64,000 bases of DNA from Sulfuritalea sp. (GTDB taxonomy: Bacteria > Pseudomonadota > Gammaproteobacteria > Burkholderiales > Rhodocyclaceae), in contig JALHPU010000016.1 in assembly GCA_022842325.1 (NCBI GenBank), positions 1-64,000 of the forward strand, written 5' to 3'. Shown here in pieces: positions 41,944-50,135 of the stretch. The notes below the pieces were generated by a model. The model did no database searches and was not told the origin of the DNA. It worked only from the letters and a program-made list of their open reading frames with translations. Within the stretch, counting starts at the first letter, position 1; each line of letters opens with the position of its first letter. Both the position numbers and the translations under genes were made by a program.

Positions 41944-44442
41944 ATGAATATCCTGAAATCAAAGGTATCCCGGCGCCGCTTCCTGCAGGCCACCGGAACG
42001 GCAGGTGCGGCGGGTGCGGTAGGTCTGGGCGCAAGCCAGCTGGACGGCTTCTCCACCCTGTCCAAGGCGCATGCGGCGGCCGAGCCGTCGTCGTCGGCCA
42101 CAGTGGTCACCAAGAGCATCTGCGCCCAGTGCCCCGCGCGCTGCGGCATCGACGTCTACACCACCAACGGCAAGGTGCATGCGATCTACGGCAGCAACGA
42201 TCACCCGATCGCCAACGGCAAGCTCTGCCCGAAGGGCCACCTCGGCACCTACATGCTGTATGACGCAGACCGCTTCAAGGGTCCGATGAAGCGCACCAAC
42301 CCGCAGAAGGGTCGCGACCAGGATCCGAAGTTCGCCCCGATCTCCTGGGACGAGGCCTACAAGATCGTCGCCGACCGCCTGAATGCCTTGCGCGACAAGG
42401 GCGAATCCCACCGCTTCGGCTTGTTCTTCGGCCGCGGCTGGGGCGCTTCCGACGTCGGCGTGAACATCGTTCCGATGGGCGAACTCTACGGCTCGCCCAA
42501 TGTGCCGATCGGTCACTCCTCGATCTGCTCCGACGGTTCGGTGCTGGCCAAGCAATGCACCGACGGCAACGCCTCGTACAGTTCCTACGACTACGCCCAC
42601 GCCAATGCGCTGTTCATGTTCGGCGCAAACTACCTCGAAGCGTTCCGTCCCTACAACAACAACATGCAGCAGTGGGGCTACATGCGCGGCGTCAAGACGC
42701 CGAAGACGCATGTCATCGCCGTCGACATCCACATGAACCAGACGCTGTCCGCTTCGGACCGCGCCATGATCATCAAGCCGGGCACCGACGGCGCGCTGGC
42801 GCTGGCCGTGGCCCACGTGATCCTGACCGAAGGCCTGTGGGAAAAATCCTTCGTCGGCGATTTCAAGGACGGCGTAAACAAGTTCAAGGCCGGCGAAAAA
42901 CTCGACGAAAAGGACTTCAATGAAAAGTGGGTCAAGGGCCTGATCCAGTGGTGGAACACCGAGCTCAAGGACCGCTCGCCGAAGTGGGCGGAAAGCATTA
43001 CCACCCTCTCTGCAGAGTCGATCACCGCCGCGGCGCGTGAATTCGGTTCGACCCGTCCCGCCATCGCGCTGTTCGAGCGCGGTGCCCACAACCATTCCAA
43101 CGGCGTGCTGAACGGCATGGCGATTCACTCCCTGAACGCCCTGGTTGGCTCGCTGTTCGCCGAGGGCGGTCTGGCCTATCAGATGGGCCCCGCCTACGGT
43201 CCGTCACCCGCCGACCCCAAGGATTTCAAGGACGACTACGCCAACAACGGACCGTGGAAGAAGGCCAAGCGCATCGACCTCAAGGGCGACGAGTCCGGCT
43301 ATCTGCTGGCCAAGAACATGATCCAGGAAGTGGGCAAGAACCACCTTTCCGGTGCCGCCGGCTACAAGCTCGACACCGCGCTGTTCTACATGACCAATCC
43401 GGTGTTCTCCACCGCCAACGCGGCCAAGGAATGGGAGGAGGCGGTGAAGAGCATGTTCGTCATCGACACCTCGCCCTTCCCCAGCGAGATCGCGATGATG
43501 GCCGACCTGATCCTGCCCGACAATACCTACCTCGAGCGCTTCCAGGACGCGCCGACCTACCCCTTCCAGGGCTGGCCGCTGGCGCAGTTGCGCGTTCCCG
43601 CCGTCAAGCCGGTGTATGACACCAAGACCTTCGCCGACGTGCTGATCCAGATCGGCAGCCGCATCAAGGGGCCGACGGGCGAGTACTACAAGAAACTGGT
43701 GAGCGCCGAAAACATCGTGCGCCACATGGCCAAGGGCTTCGAAGCCAATCCGGGCGACAACGGCGTCAAGGACTTCGATTCCTGGGCCAAGAAGGGCGTC
43801 TGGTACAAGAAGCCCTATCACTGGCGCCAGGTGCGCGGCGAGTTCTTCGAGTGGGACGGCAAGGGCTGGAACAAGCCGATGAAGGCCGACGAGGTCAAGG
43901 CCAAGCTGCTGAAGACCGACTCCGGCAAGTTCGAGTTCGTCTCCTCCTACATGGAACACAAGAAGGACTGGATCCTCAAGACCACCGGGCGTTCGCCGGA
44001 GAAGTACAACATGCCCCACTATGAGGAGCCGAAGTACACCGGCGGCGGCGACCTGCACTTCATCACGCCGAAGACCGCGATGCATGCCGAAGGCCGTACG
44101 GCGAATACTCCGCACGCGATTGCGCTGTTCCAGCCGACTGTCGGCGGCAAGACGCAGGCGGTGGCCGAGGTGCATCCGAGCGTGGCTGCGGCCAAGGGCT
44201 TCAAGAACGGCGACCGCATCAAGATCAAGTCGTCCGCCGGCGAAATCTTCGCGATTGCCCGCGTCACCGAACTCACCCGACCCGATACGGTCGTGCTGCC
44301 CTTCGAGCACGGGCACTGGGCCTGGGGTCGCTGGGCCAAAGGCCGCGGTTCCAATCCCGATGAGATTCTGGTTCAGCAATCCGATCGCATTTCCGGCATG
44401 CAGAACTTCTACACCGGAAAAGTCACGGTCGAGCGCGCCTGA
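41944..44442 (+). CDS. arxA: Anaerobic arsenite oxidase catalytic subunit ArxA
   Basis: An 832-residue Tat-exported (SRRRFLQATG) molybdopterin enzyme. Cys60, Cys63, Cys67 and Cys95 hold the [4Fe-4S] cluster; Cys195 in HSSICSDGS is the expected molybdenum ligand. The decisive mark is LFFGRGWGASD (residues ~160-170): an XGRGWG motif is described for ArxA, whereas respiratory arsenate reductase ArrA has RGRY there. It oxidises arsenite to arsenate and passes electrons through ArxB and ArxC to quinone, typically with nitrate as acceptor. Related PsrA, PhsA and TtrA enzymes were considered and fit less well. Confidence 0.9.
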   Translation: MNILKSKVSRRRFLQATGTAGAAGAVGLGASQLDGFSTLSKAHAAAEPSSSATVVTKSICAQCPARCGIDVYTTNGKVHAIYGSNDHPIANGKLCPKGHLGTYMLYDADRFKGPMKRTNPQKGRDQDPKFAPISWDEAYKIVADRLNALRDKGESHRFGLFFGRGWGASDVGVNIVPMGELYGSPNVPIGHSSICSDGSVLAKQCTDGNASYSSYDYAHANALFMFGANYLEAFRPYNNNMQQWGYMRGVKTPKTHVIAVDIHMNQTLSASDRAMIIKPGTDGALALAVAHVILTEGLWEKSFVGDFKDGVNKFKAGEKLDEKDFNEKWVKGLIQWWNTELKDRSPKWAESITTLSAESITAAAREFGSTRPAIALFERGAHNHSNGVLNGMAIHSLNALVGSLFAEGGLAYQMGPAYGPSPADPKDFKDDYANNGPWKKAKRIDLKGDESGYLLAKNMIQEVGKNHLSGAAGYKLDTALFYMTNPVFSTANAAKEWEEAVKSMFVIDTSPFPSEIAMMADLILPDNTYLERFQDAPTYPFQGWPLAQLRVPAVKPVYDTKTFADVLIQIGSRIKGPTGEYYKKLVSAENIVRHMAKGFEANPGDNGVKDFDSWAKKGVWYKKPYHWRQVRGEFFEWDGKGWNKPMKADEVKAKLLKTDSGKFEFVSSYMEHKKDWILKTTGRSPEKYNMPHYEEPKYTGGGDLHFITPKTAMHAEGRTANTPHAIALFQPTVGGKTQAVAEVHPSVAAAKGFKNGDRIKIKSSAGEIFAIARVTELTRPDTVVLPFEHGHWAWGRWAKGRGSNPDEILVQQSDRISGMQNFYTGKVTVERA

Positions 44443-44472
44443 CGCGCCCCTAACGAACGAGGAGAATGAGAA

Positions 44473-45216
44473 ATGGCTAAATGGGGAATGGTTATCGACC
44501 TGGACAAGTGCACCGGGTGCCAGGCATGCAGCACCGCCTGCCAGATGGAAAACAACCGCCTGCCCGGCGAGAACTACCAGGACGTCCTGTATTACACCGA
44601 AGGCAAGCAGCCGACTCCCGTGCTGAAGTGGTTCCCGCGGCCCTGCATGCAGTGCGAGGAGCCCTCGTGCATGCATGTCTGCCCGACCAAGGCGACCTAC
44701 AAGACCGAGGATGGCGTGGTGCTGATCGACTGGAACAAGTGCATCGGCTGCAAGTACTGCATGATCGCCTGCCCGTACGGCGTGCGCTTCTACACCGACT
44801 CGAAGCCGCTGATCGAGCCGAACCTGAAGGAGGTATTCAAGGGCGAGGGCGACCTCTCCTGGAACCCGCCCTACAAGGGGCCGCAGCAGGACAACACCAA
44901 GGGCATCGGCATCCAGCCGCACGGCGTGGTCTCGAAGTGCACCTTCTGCTACCACAAGATCAGCAAGGCGCCCAAGGGCATCGCCGACTTGTCCAACGAC
45001 GATGCGGCCAATCGCGAATACGTCCCGGCCTGCGTGCGCACCTGCGCGCCAACGGCACGTTTCTTCGGCGATCTGGACAACCCGAAATCCAATGTCAGCC
45101 GGATGATTTCCGACAAGAACGGCTCGCGCCTGCTGGAGCATACCGGCAACAAGCCCCAGGTCTATTACTTGAGCGGCGGCGTGGTTCCCGGTTTCAGCCG
45201 TCCCAAGCAATCCTGA
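44473..45216 (+). CDS. arxB: Arsenite oxidase iron-sulfur subunit ArxB
   Basis: A 247-residue four-cluster ferredoxin subunit of the DMSO-reductase family: CTGCQACSTACQ, CMQCEEPSCMHVCP, CIGCKYCMIACP and the split motif CTFCYHK...CVRTCAPT. It carries electrons from ArxA to the membrane subunit ArxC. No signal peptide is present, which is normal because it is exported with ArxA as a complex. It lies 30 bases after arxA with ribosome site GAGGAGAATGAG, and 23 bases before arxC. Confidence 0.93.
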   Translation: MAKWGMVIDLDKCTGCQACSTACQMENNRLPGENYQDVLYYTEGKQPTPVLKWFPRPCMQCEEPSCMHVCPTKATYKTEDGVVLIDWNKCIGCKYCMIACPYGVRFYTDSKPLIEPNLKEVFKGEGDLSWNPPYKGPQQDNTKGIGIQPHGVVSKCTFCYHKISKAPKGIADLSNDDAANREYVPACVRTCAPTARFFGDLDNPKSNVSRMISDKNGSRLLEHTGNKPQVYYLSGGVVPGFSRPKQS

Positions 45217-45239
45217 CCTGACGCAAAGGAGATATAGAC

Positions 45240-46403
45240 ATGAGTATCAATTCTCAAGCCATGGAAAGCCCGTTGAGCGTATCGCGCATATCCAATCTGC
45301 GGCTCGTCGTCGGAGTCGTCGGCCTGGTGCTCGGCATGGTCGCCGCAATGGCGCTGCTCAGCGGCGGTCACGCCACGTTCAACACCAGCAGCACGCTGGT
45401 GTGGGGTCTGCCGGTATCGAGCTACGTGTTCTTCGTTCTGACCTCGACCGGCCTCACCTTCGTCGCCTCGCTGGCGATGGTGTTCGGCATGAAGGACTTC
45501 TATCCGATCGCGAAACGCTGCGTCTGGGGAGCCCTGATCACGCTGATCATCGGCTTCATTTCGCTGGGGCTGGAAATCGGCAATCCGCTGCGCATGCTTT
45601 GGGCGATCCCGACCAACATGGCGGTGACTTCGCCGCTGTGGTGGATGGGACTGTTCTACCTCGCCTACATGGTGCTGCTGATCGGCAAGTTCCTGCTGAT
45701 CAACAAGGGTGACTGGGACAGTTCGCAAAGCCGCATGATCGGTGTCGCCTCGCTGATCGCCGTGATCATCGCCCACGCCACGCTGGGTTCGGTGTTCGGC
45801 ATGATGGGCATGCGTCCGTTCTGGTATGGCCCGATGGTGCCGGTGTACTTCCTGATCACGGCCTTCCTCTCCGGCCTGGCCTTCATCATGCTCTTCATCA
45901 ATCTGGACTACGGCGTGGATCAGGCCAACATGTCGGACGGAGCGCGCAAGGCGATGAGCCAGCATGTGCCGACCATCTTCGCCATCGTGCTCGGCCTGGT
46001 GATCGTGTTCACCATCGCCAAGACGGCGACCGGACTGTGGACCAACATGACGGAAGTCAAGGTCCCGACCGTCCATCAGGTCTCCTCGCTGCTGTTCAAC
46101 TTCGAGCTGTGGATCGGCATGGTGCTGCCCTTCTTCCTGATGCTGAGCGCCAAGCGCAGCGATGCCATGGTGCAGGTCATCGCCGGCGGCCTGGTCATCG
46201 TCGCCCTGTTCATCGGTCGCTATGAGTATGTGGTCGGCGGCCAGCTGGTGCCCCTGTTCAAGGGCTCCTGGGAGCAGGACCTGATTGCCTACACACCCTC
46301 GATGACTGAAATCGGCATCGTGGTGCTGGCGGTTTCCATCGGCATCCTGCTGTACGCCTTCGGCGACAAGAAGCTGAGCCTGTCGGCCACGCCGAACCAG
46401 TAA
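45240..46403 (+). CDS. arxC: NrfD-family membrane subunit ArxC
   Basis: A 387-residue protein with ten membrane segments in the NrfD/PsrC pattern, including LPVSSYVFFVLTSTGLTF and HATLGSVFGMMGMRPFWYGPMVPVYFL. NrfD-type subunits exchange electrons with the quinone pool without haem. Here it would reduce quinone with electrons from arsenite. It begins 23 bases after arxB with AAAGGAGATATAGAC and is followed by a hairpin terminator before arxD. Confidence 0.93.
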   Translation: MSINSQAMESPLSVSRISNLRLVVGVVGLVLGMVAAMALLSGGHATFNTSSTLVWGLPVSSYVFFVLTSTGLTFVASLAMVFGMKDFYPIAKRCVWGALITLIIGFISLGLEIGNPLRMLWAIPTNMAVTSPLWWMGLFYLAYMVLLIGKFLLINKGDWDSSQSRMIGVASLIAVIIAHATLGSVFGMMGMRPFWYGPMVPVYFLITAFLSGLAFIMLFINLDYGVDQANMSDGARKAMSQHVPTIFAIVLGLVIVFTIAKTATGLWTNMTEVKVPTVHQVSSLLFNFELWIGMVLPFFLMLSAKRSDAMVQVIAGGLVIVALFIGRYEYVVGGQLVPLFKGSWEQDLIAYTPSMTEIGIVVLAVSIGILLYAFGDKKLSLSATPNQ

Positions 46404-46434
46404 GTCACGTTTGCTGCCTGGAGAGACAGCGTGT

Positions 46435-46461
46435 CGGCGGGGCCTGGCCCCGCCGATTTTT
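46435..46461 (+). terminator. Terminator between arxC and arxD
   Basis: CGGCGGGGCC (46435-46444) pairs with GGCCCCGCCG (46446-46455) and is followed by ATTTTTC, an efficient terminator shape. It would reduce arxD expression relative to arxABC. Confidence 0.8.
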
Positions 46462-46478
46462 CTCATAAGAGGATCACA

Positions 46479-47348
46479 ATGACCGACATGAGCGATTCCC
46501 TGATGCCAACGCTGTTGCATGAGCGCGCCGATTTCTACCTGATGCTGGCGCAGGCCTTTCTGGCGCCGATGGAGCCGGTGCATTACGCGGCCATGACCGA
46601 CATGCTGGCCGACGATCTGGCCGAGATCGACGCTTCCCTGGAATACGGCATCGGGGCCCAGATCGATGCGCTGCGCGCAGCCATGTCCAGGCTGTCGTCG
46701 CATGAGGAATTGCTTGTGGAATACAGCCAGATGTTCCTGCAGCCGCCGCGCGAGGCAGTGCTGAATGTCTGCTTCCCGCTGGATGGCGCCATGATGGGCG
46801 GCACGGTCACGGAGATCGAGGACTTCTACCGCCATTACGGCGTCGAGCGCGGCGATCATTTCAAGGATCTGCCGGACCATGTCTCGGTGCAGCTGGAATT
46901 CATCTCTTATCTTTACGGCCGGGCGGCCGCAGGCATCGGCGAAGGTGAGCCGGACGGCGAGGCAGAGAAGGCCGCCGGGCATTTCCTGCACCAGTTCGTC
47001 AGTCGCTGGCTTCCCCATCTCGAACTCGGCATCGAAAAGGCCGGGCGCAAGCTCACGCTCAAAGCCAATCCCTGGCTGCCGCTGGTGCGGGTTCTTTCGC
47101 TCGCCACGGCGCGCGACGCCGCAGCCAATCCGGACTGGGTCAAGCCGCAGAAGCGCGTCGATGCGGCAATGGAGAAGGCGCGCCAGGACTACGCCAGCAA
47201 GGGAATCACGGCCGAGGCCATGGCCGAGATCGAGCGCAAGTTGCGCGAAAAGGGGCTCAGTACCGATCATCTGCAAGTGGCTCCGGCTCAGCGCAATGCA
47301 GCTTTGGGCCTGAGCGCCAAGCAGCCACCCGATACGCGGCGCAAGTAG
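46479..47348 (+). CDS. arxD: TorD/DmsD-family chaperone ArxD
   Basis: A 289-residue cytoplasmic all-helical chaperone. The TorD-family marks are ERADFYLMLAQAFLAP at the start, SSHEELLVEYSQMFLQPPRE, DFYRHYGVERGDHFKDLPDHVSVQLEFISYLYGRAA, and LPHLELGIEKAG. It should bind the Tat signal of ArxA during cofactor insertion. The tail after residue ~215 (charged, with KARQDYASKGITAEAMAEIERKL) is longer than usual. The start at 46479 is preferred over 46431, since the latter would overlap the terminator hairpin. Confidence 0.88.
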   Translation: MTDMSDSLMPTLLHERADFYLMLAQAFLAPMEPVHYAAMTDMLADDLAEIDASLEYGIGAQIDALRAAMSRLSSHEELLVEYSQMFLQPPREAVLNVCFPLDGAMMGGTVTEIEDFYRHYGVERGDHFKDLPDHVSVQLEFISYLYGRAAAGIGEGEPDGEAEKAAGHFLHQFVSRWLPHLELGIEKAGRKLTLKANPWLPLVRVLSLATARDAAANPDWVKPQKRVDAAMEKARQDYASKGITAEAMAEIERKLREKGLSTDHLQVAPAQRNAALGLSAKQPPDTRRK

Positions 47349-47373
47349 CAAGCCGGCGGGACACGGCGTCGGG

Positions 47374-47919
47374 ATGTGGCCGGGAAGACGGTTCATGTTT
47401 ATGTGCCTGCTGATCTGCCTGACGCCGCGATCCGGTCTGGCCGACATCGATCCGGCGGAGTACGAGCTGAAGACGTCGGTGCGTTCGGAAGAGCAACGCA
47501 AGCAACTGCAAGCCGAGTTCGCGCGCGAGCAGCAGCAGGAAGCGGAAAGGCAGCGGCAGGAAGACGAGCGCGAAGCACGCCGCCAGGCGGCTGCAAAGGC
47601 CGCCTGGGAGACGCTGCCCTATCCGCTGCGACTGACGCGGACGCGCTGCACGGCATGCCACGCTGCGGACAATTACGCGAATCAAAGGCACAACCGCATC
47701 GGCTGGGAACTGGTGATCCTGCGCATGCAGCATTTCAACGAGGCGCAACTGGGTGCCGGGGAGCGCGGCATGATCGCCGCTCACCTGGCGGAGGCCTATC
47801 CTGCAACCGGAAGCGCTGCCCTGATCGAGGCGCTGCAGCAGCTTGTCGTGGCCCTGGTGCCGTTCTGGTTCTGGCTGGTCTGGAAGATTCTGCGGTCGCG
47901 CCATGGCAGCCGGGCGTGA
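47374..47919 (+). CDS. Membrane-anchored monohaem cytochrome c with coiled coil
   Basis: A 181-residue protein with a short N-terminal signal (MFMCLLICLTP), a highly charged helical segment rich in Glu, Gln and Arg (residues ~35-75, likely coiled coil), one haem motif RTRCTACHAADNY, and a C-terminal membrane helix (LVVALVPFWFWLVWKIL). It lies 25 bases after arxD. A small cytochrome next to arx could accept electrons from ArxB or serve another oxidase, but no homologue is recognised by name. Confidence 0.75.
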   Translation: MWPGRRFMFMCLLICLTPRSGLADIDPAEYELKTSVRSEEQRKQLQAEFAREQQQEAERQRQEDEREARRQAAAKAAWETLPYPLRLTRTRCTACHAADNYANQRHNRIGWELVILRMQHFNEAQLGAGERGMIAAHLAEAYPATGSAALIEALQQLVVALVPFWFWLVWKILRSRHGSRA

Positions 47920-47953
47920 GAATATAGTGCGGGATGGAGAAAGGAATGCAGCG

Positions 47954-48400
47954 ATGAGCACCCCGATCATGGACGGCAGCCGTGTGACCTTGCACTGCCG
48001 CGTCTTCGACGCGGCGGGCGCGCTGCTCGACGATGGCAGCAAGCCGCTGGTCTTCGTTTGCGGCCGGCAACAACTGATCGCCGGTGTCGAAGCCAGGCTG
48101 AAGGGCAGGGAGCCTGGCTATCGCGGACAAATCGAACTGACCCCCGAGGACGCCTACGGTCCCCATCGTCCGGAACTGGTGTTCGAAGCGGTGCGCGAGA
48201 ACCTGCCGCCCGAGCTCGACCTGCAGCCCGGCATGCAACTGAGTCCCGGCGGCAGCGAAGGAAGATTCAAGCTGAATGTGGTCGCCCTGACCGAGCGTGG
48301 CGCCATGCTCGACGGCAACCATCCCCTTGCCGGCAAGCACCTGATTTTCGATGTCGAGGTGATCGCGGTCGAGCCGGCAGCAGGAGCGGCGAATGCCTAG
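47954..48400 (+). CDS. FKBP-type peptidyl-prolyl isomerase, SlyD-like
   Basis: A 148-residue cytoplasmic isomerase of the SlyD/FkpB group: SRVTLHCRVFDAAGALLDDG at the start, LIAGVEARLKGREPGYRGQIELTPEDAYGPH around the binding site, and the IF-domain with NLPPELDLQPGMQL followed by LDGNHPLAGKHLIFDVEV. It lacks the His-rich metal tail of E. coli SlyD. SlyD-type proteins help metalloenzyme maturation, so its place after arx may be meaningful. The stop is inside the next gene. Confidence 0.9.
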   Translation: MSTPIMDGSRVTLHCRVFDAAGALLDDGSKPLVFVCGRQQLIAGVEARLKGREPGYRGQIELTPEDAYGPHRPELVFEAVRENLPPELDLQPGMQLSPGGSEGRFKLNVVALTERGAMLDGNHPLAGKHLIFDVEVIAVEPAAGAANA

Positions 48401-48644
48401 GCGCGTGCTGGCGATGGCGCTGCTGCTTGTCGGCGCACCGGCGGTCGCCGCCGAGACTGCGCCGACGCCGGTGGTGCGGCCGGCGAAGGAAACGCAGCCG
48501 GAGCCGAAATCGACTGCCGCATCGGAGCGAAAGGCCGCGCAACGCAAGGCCGGCGAGGCGCCGAAGAACTCCCGCGGTACATCGAAGCCGCCTCTGCCCC
48601 TGCTCGATGACAGGACTCTCGGGCTGGGCTGCGCTCAGGGCTGA
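48393..48644 (+). CDS. Small exported Ala/Pro/Lys-rich protein
   Basis: An 83-residue protein with a signal peptide (MALLLVGAPAVAAE) and a low-complexity tail rich in Lys, Pro and Ala (KETQPEPKSTAASERKAAQRKAGEAPK). The ATG overlaps the end of the FKBP gene by 8 bases. The last residues (LGLGCAQG) end just before a dispersed repeat copy. No family is recognised; it may be a short periplasmic linker or a non-functional end. Confidence 0.5.
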   Translation: MPRRVLAMALLLVGAPAVAAETAPTPVVRPAKETQPEPKSTAASERKAAQRKAGEAPKNSRGTSKPPLPLLDDRTLGLGCAQG

Positions 48645-48660
48645 ACCTTCCGGTTCGGCC

Positions 48661-48685
48661 GCCGTGCTGCCGGCGCCGACTCCTG
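48661..48685 (+). repeat. Dispersed repeat, copy 12 (after the small exported gene)
   Basis: It reads GCCGTGCTGCCGGCGCCGAC then TCCTG, 17 bases after the stop of the preceding gene. Confidence 0.7.
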
Positions 48686-48713
48686 CAAAGCACCGGCATG
48701 GCCGATACCTGAC

Positions 48714-48743
48714 TTGACAGTAGGGCTCCACGAGGGCTAAATC
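48714..48743 (+). promoter_or_regulatory. Promoter of the UbiE-like methyltransferase gene
   Basis: TTGACA (48714-48719) and TAAATC (48738-48743) are 18 bases apart (or CTAAAT with 17), about 50 bases before the start codon. A GCAGGAGAAATC ribosome site follows. Confidence 0.6.
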
Positions 48744-48793
48744 CCAGCGTCCAACCAATAAGAATCACCCCCCCACCGCAGGAGAAATCAAGC

Positions 48794-49555
48794 ATGGCAC
48801 CACCCCCGCTCGCCTCGCGCGAGGCAGTACGCGAAGAACGCTTCAACGATGTCTGGACCAATGAACTCAACGACGCGTTTGCCGACATCGCGCGCTATTA
48901 CGACCGTGCCAACGAAATTGCGGCGCTCGGTCTCTGGAGCACTTTCCTCAAGCGCTTCATGCAGACCGTGGACATCAAGCCGCAGCAGAAGGTGCTCGAC
49001 GTCTGCGCCGGCACCAACGCCATCGGCGTCGCATTACTCAAGCGCGAACCGACGCTGGACGTGCATGCCATGGACCGCAGCGCCGAGATGCAGACTGTGG
49101 GCGCGCAGAACGCCGCCGCCCTGGGCTTCCAGATCAAGAGCACGATCGGCGACGTGCATGTGCTGCCGTTTCCGGACAACCATTTCGACGTCGTCACGCT
49201 GCAGTTCGCCTCGCGCCACCTGCGCGTGCGCGACGTGTTCACCGAGATTCTGCGCGTGCTCAAGCCCGGCGGCCACTTCCATCATTCCGACATGCTGCGT
49301 CCGCGCAACGTGATCGTGAAGAACCTGTATTTCACCTATCTCAAGGCCTGCCTGAATTTCACCAGCCTGATCGTCGGCAGCAGTCCTGCGGCGACCAAGT
49401 TCAAGCAGTATTTCATCGATGCGCTGGACCTGTTCTATACCGCCGAGGAACTGTCGATCGTGCTGCGCGAGCTGGGCTACGTCGAGGTCAGCGTGGACAC
49501 GGTATTCCACGGCATGATCGGTTTCCATCGTGCGGTCAAGCCCGCAAAGGCCTGA
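48794..49555 (+). CDS. UbiE/MenG-like SAM-dependent methyltransferase
   Basis: A 253-residue class I methyltransferase. Motif I is KVLDVCAGTNAIGVALL, followed by GDVHVLPFPDNHFDVVTLQFASRHL and LKPGGHFHHSDM. The arrangement resembles UbiE/MenG and menaquinone-8 methyltransferases (MenK/MqnK), which modify the quinone ring. Other possible substrates cannot be ruled out. Between the arx and EET loci, a low-potential methylated menaquinone would be useful, but this is inference. It has its own promoter. Confidence 0.78.
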   Translation: MAPPPLASREAVREERFNDVWTNELNDAFADIARYYDRANEIAALGLWSTFLKRFMQTVDIKPQQKVLDVCAGTNAIGVALLKREPTLDVHAMDRSAEMQTVGAQNAAALGFQIKSTIGDVHVLPFPDNHFDVVTLQFASRHLRVRDVFTEILRVLKPGGHFHHSDMLRPRNVIVKNLYFTYLKACLNFTSLIVGSSPAATKFKQYFIDALDLFYTAEELSIVLRELGYVEVSVDTVFHGMIGFHRAVKPAKA

Positions 49556-49597
49556 AGCCGACGTTTTTTGTCCTGGATGGTATTCTTTCCACCTGCA

Positions 49598-49611
49598 TTG
49601 ATGTTAATCAA
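49598..49611. promoter_or_regulatory. FNR-type box before the first EET cytochrome
   Basis: TTGATGTTAATCAA is a perfect TTGAT-N4-ATCAA palindrome, 69 bases before the ATG at 49681. It suggests induction without oxygen. Confidence 0.8.
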
Positions 49612-49680
49612 GCGCGGGAATCGTTTTTGCAGCAAGCTCCGCGCCCAGAAGTTCTCCCAAACATTTACCGGAGCGTTCTC

Positions 49681-50025
49681 ATGAAAACCAAGACCACCCT
49701 GTTGCTTACCGGAACACTGTTCTTCGCCTTGGCTGGCCTGGCCCCCGTCCATGCCGCCGTTGATGCCGACGCCGCTCAAAAACTGGCGAAGAAGAACGAC
49801 TGCTTCAAGTGTCATGCCATCGACAAGACCAAGAAGGGTCCTTCCTACAAGAAGATATCCGCCAAGTTCAAGGAAAAGAAACTCGGTGAGAAGGATGCCA
49901 TCAAGCAAATGACCATGGGCTACAAGGTCAAGCTCGAGGACGGCACCGAGGAAGAGCACAAGATCATCGAAACCAAGGATCCGAAAGAGTTGAGCAACCT
50001 TGCCCAATGGATCCTGTCGCACTGA
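49681..50025 (+). CDS. Small class I cytochrome c (MtoD-like), copy 1
   Basis: A 114-residue periplasmic cytochrome with a signal peptide (cleavage after VHA), one motif NDCFKCHAIDKTKKGPSYKKIS and a C-terminal helix SNLAQWILSH. It is Lys-rich. It resembles small monohaem cytochromes such as MtoD that shuttle electrons across the periplasm in iron-oxidising bacteria. A paralogue lies at 52295, after the CbcL-like gene, and the two share KNDCFKCHAIDKTKK-type sequences. The gene follows an FNR-type box and ends at a terminator. Confidence 0.88.
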   Translation: MKTKTTLLLTGTLFFALAGLAPVHAAVDADAAQKLAKKNDCFKCHAIDKTKKGPSYKKISAKFKEKKLGEKDAIKQMTMGYKVKLEDGTEEEHKIIETKDPKELSNLAQWILSH

Positions 50026-50036
50026 TCTGACACCAC

Positions 50037-50072
50037 CCGCCGGGGCCTGTTCATCAGGCCCCGGCGGCGTTT
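50037..50072 (+). terminator. Terminator after cytochrome copy 1
   Basis: Perfect 13-base arms CCGCCGGGGCCTG (50037-50049) and CAGGCCCCGGCGG (50055-50067) with a 5-base loop, followed by CGTTTT. Confidence 0.88.
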
Positions 50073-50135
50073 TCCGGTGCAGTCGTTTGCGGGTGAGCCG
50101 GATAGAAGAATAACGAGTAGCGGGGAATGTGAATC

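Noticed and set aside
41944-44442. Catalytic molybdoenzyme as polysulfide, thiosulfate or tetrathionate reductase, or ArrA
   Set aside because: The sulfur genes nearby made this attractive, but the FGRGWG motif, the arxB' ferredoxin, the TorD-type gene and the RSX regulators all point to ArxA.
43204-47501. Two long minus-strand open frames opposite arxA-arxD
   Set aside because: They mirror the coding bias of arxABCD and show no domain character; the plus-strand genes carry clear cofactor motifs.
48794-49555. Arsenite methyltransferase ArsM
   Set aside because: It lacks the conserved set of cysteines needed to bind As(III) in ArsM; only two isolated cysteines are present, and the motifs are UbiE-like.
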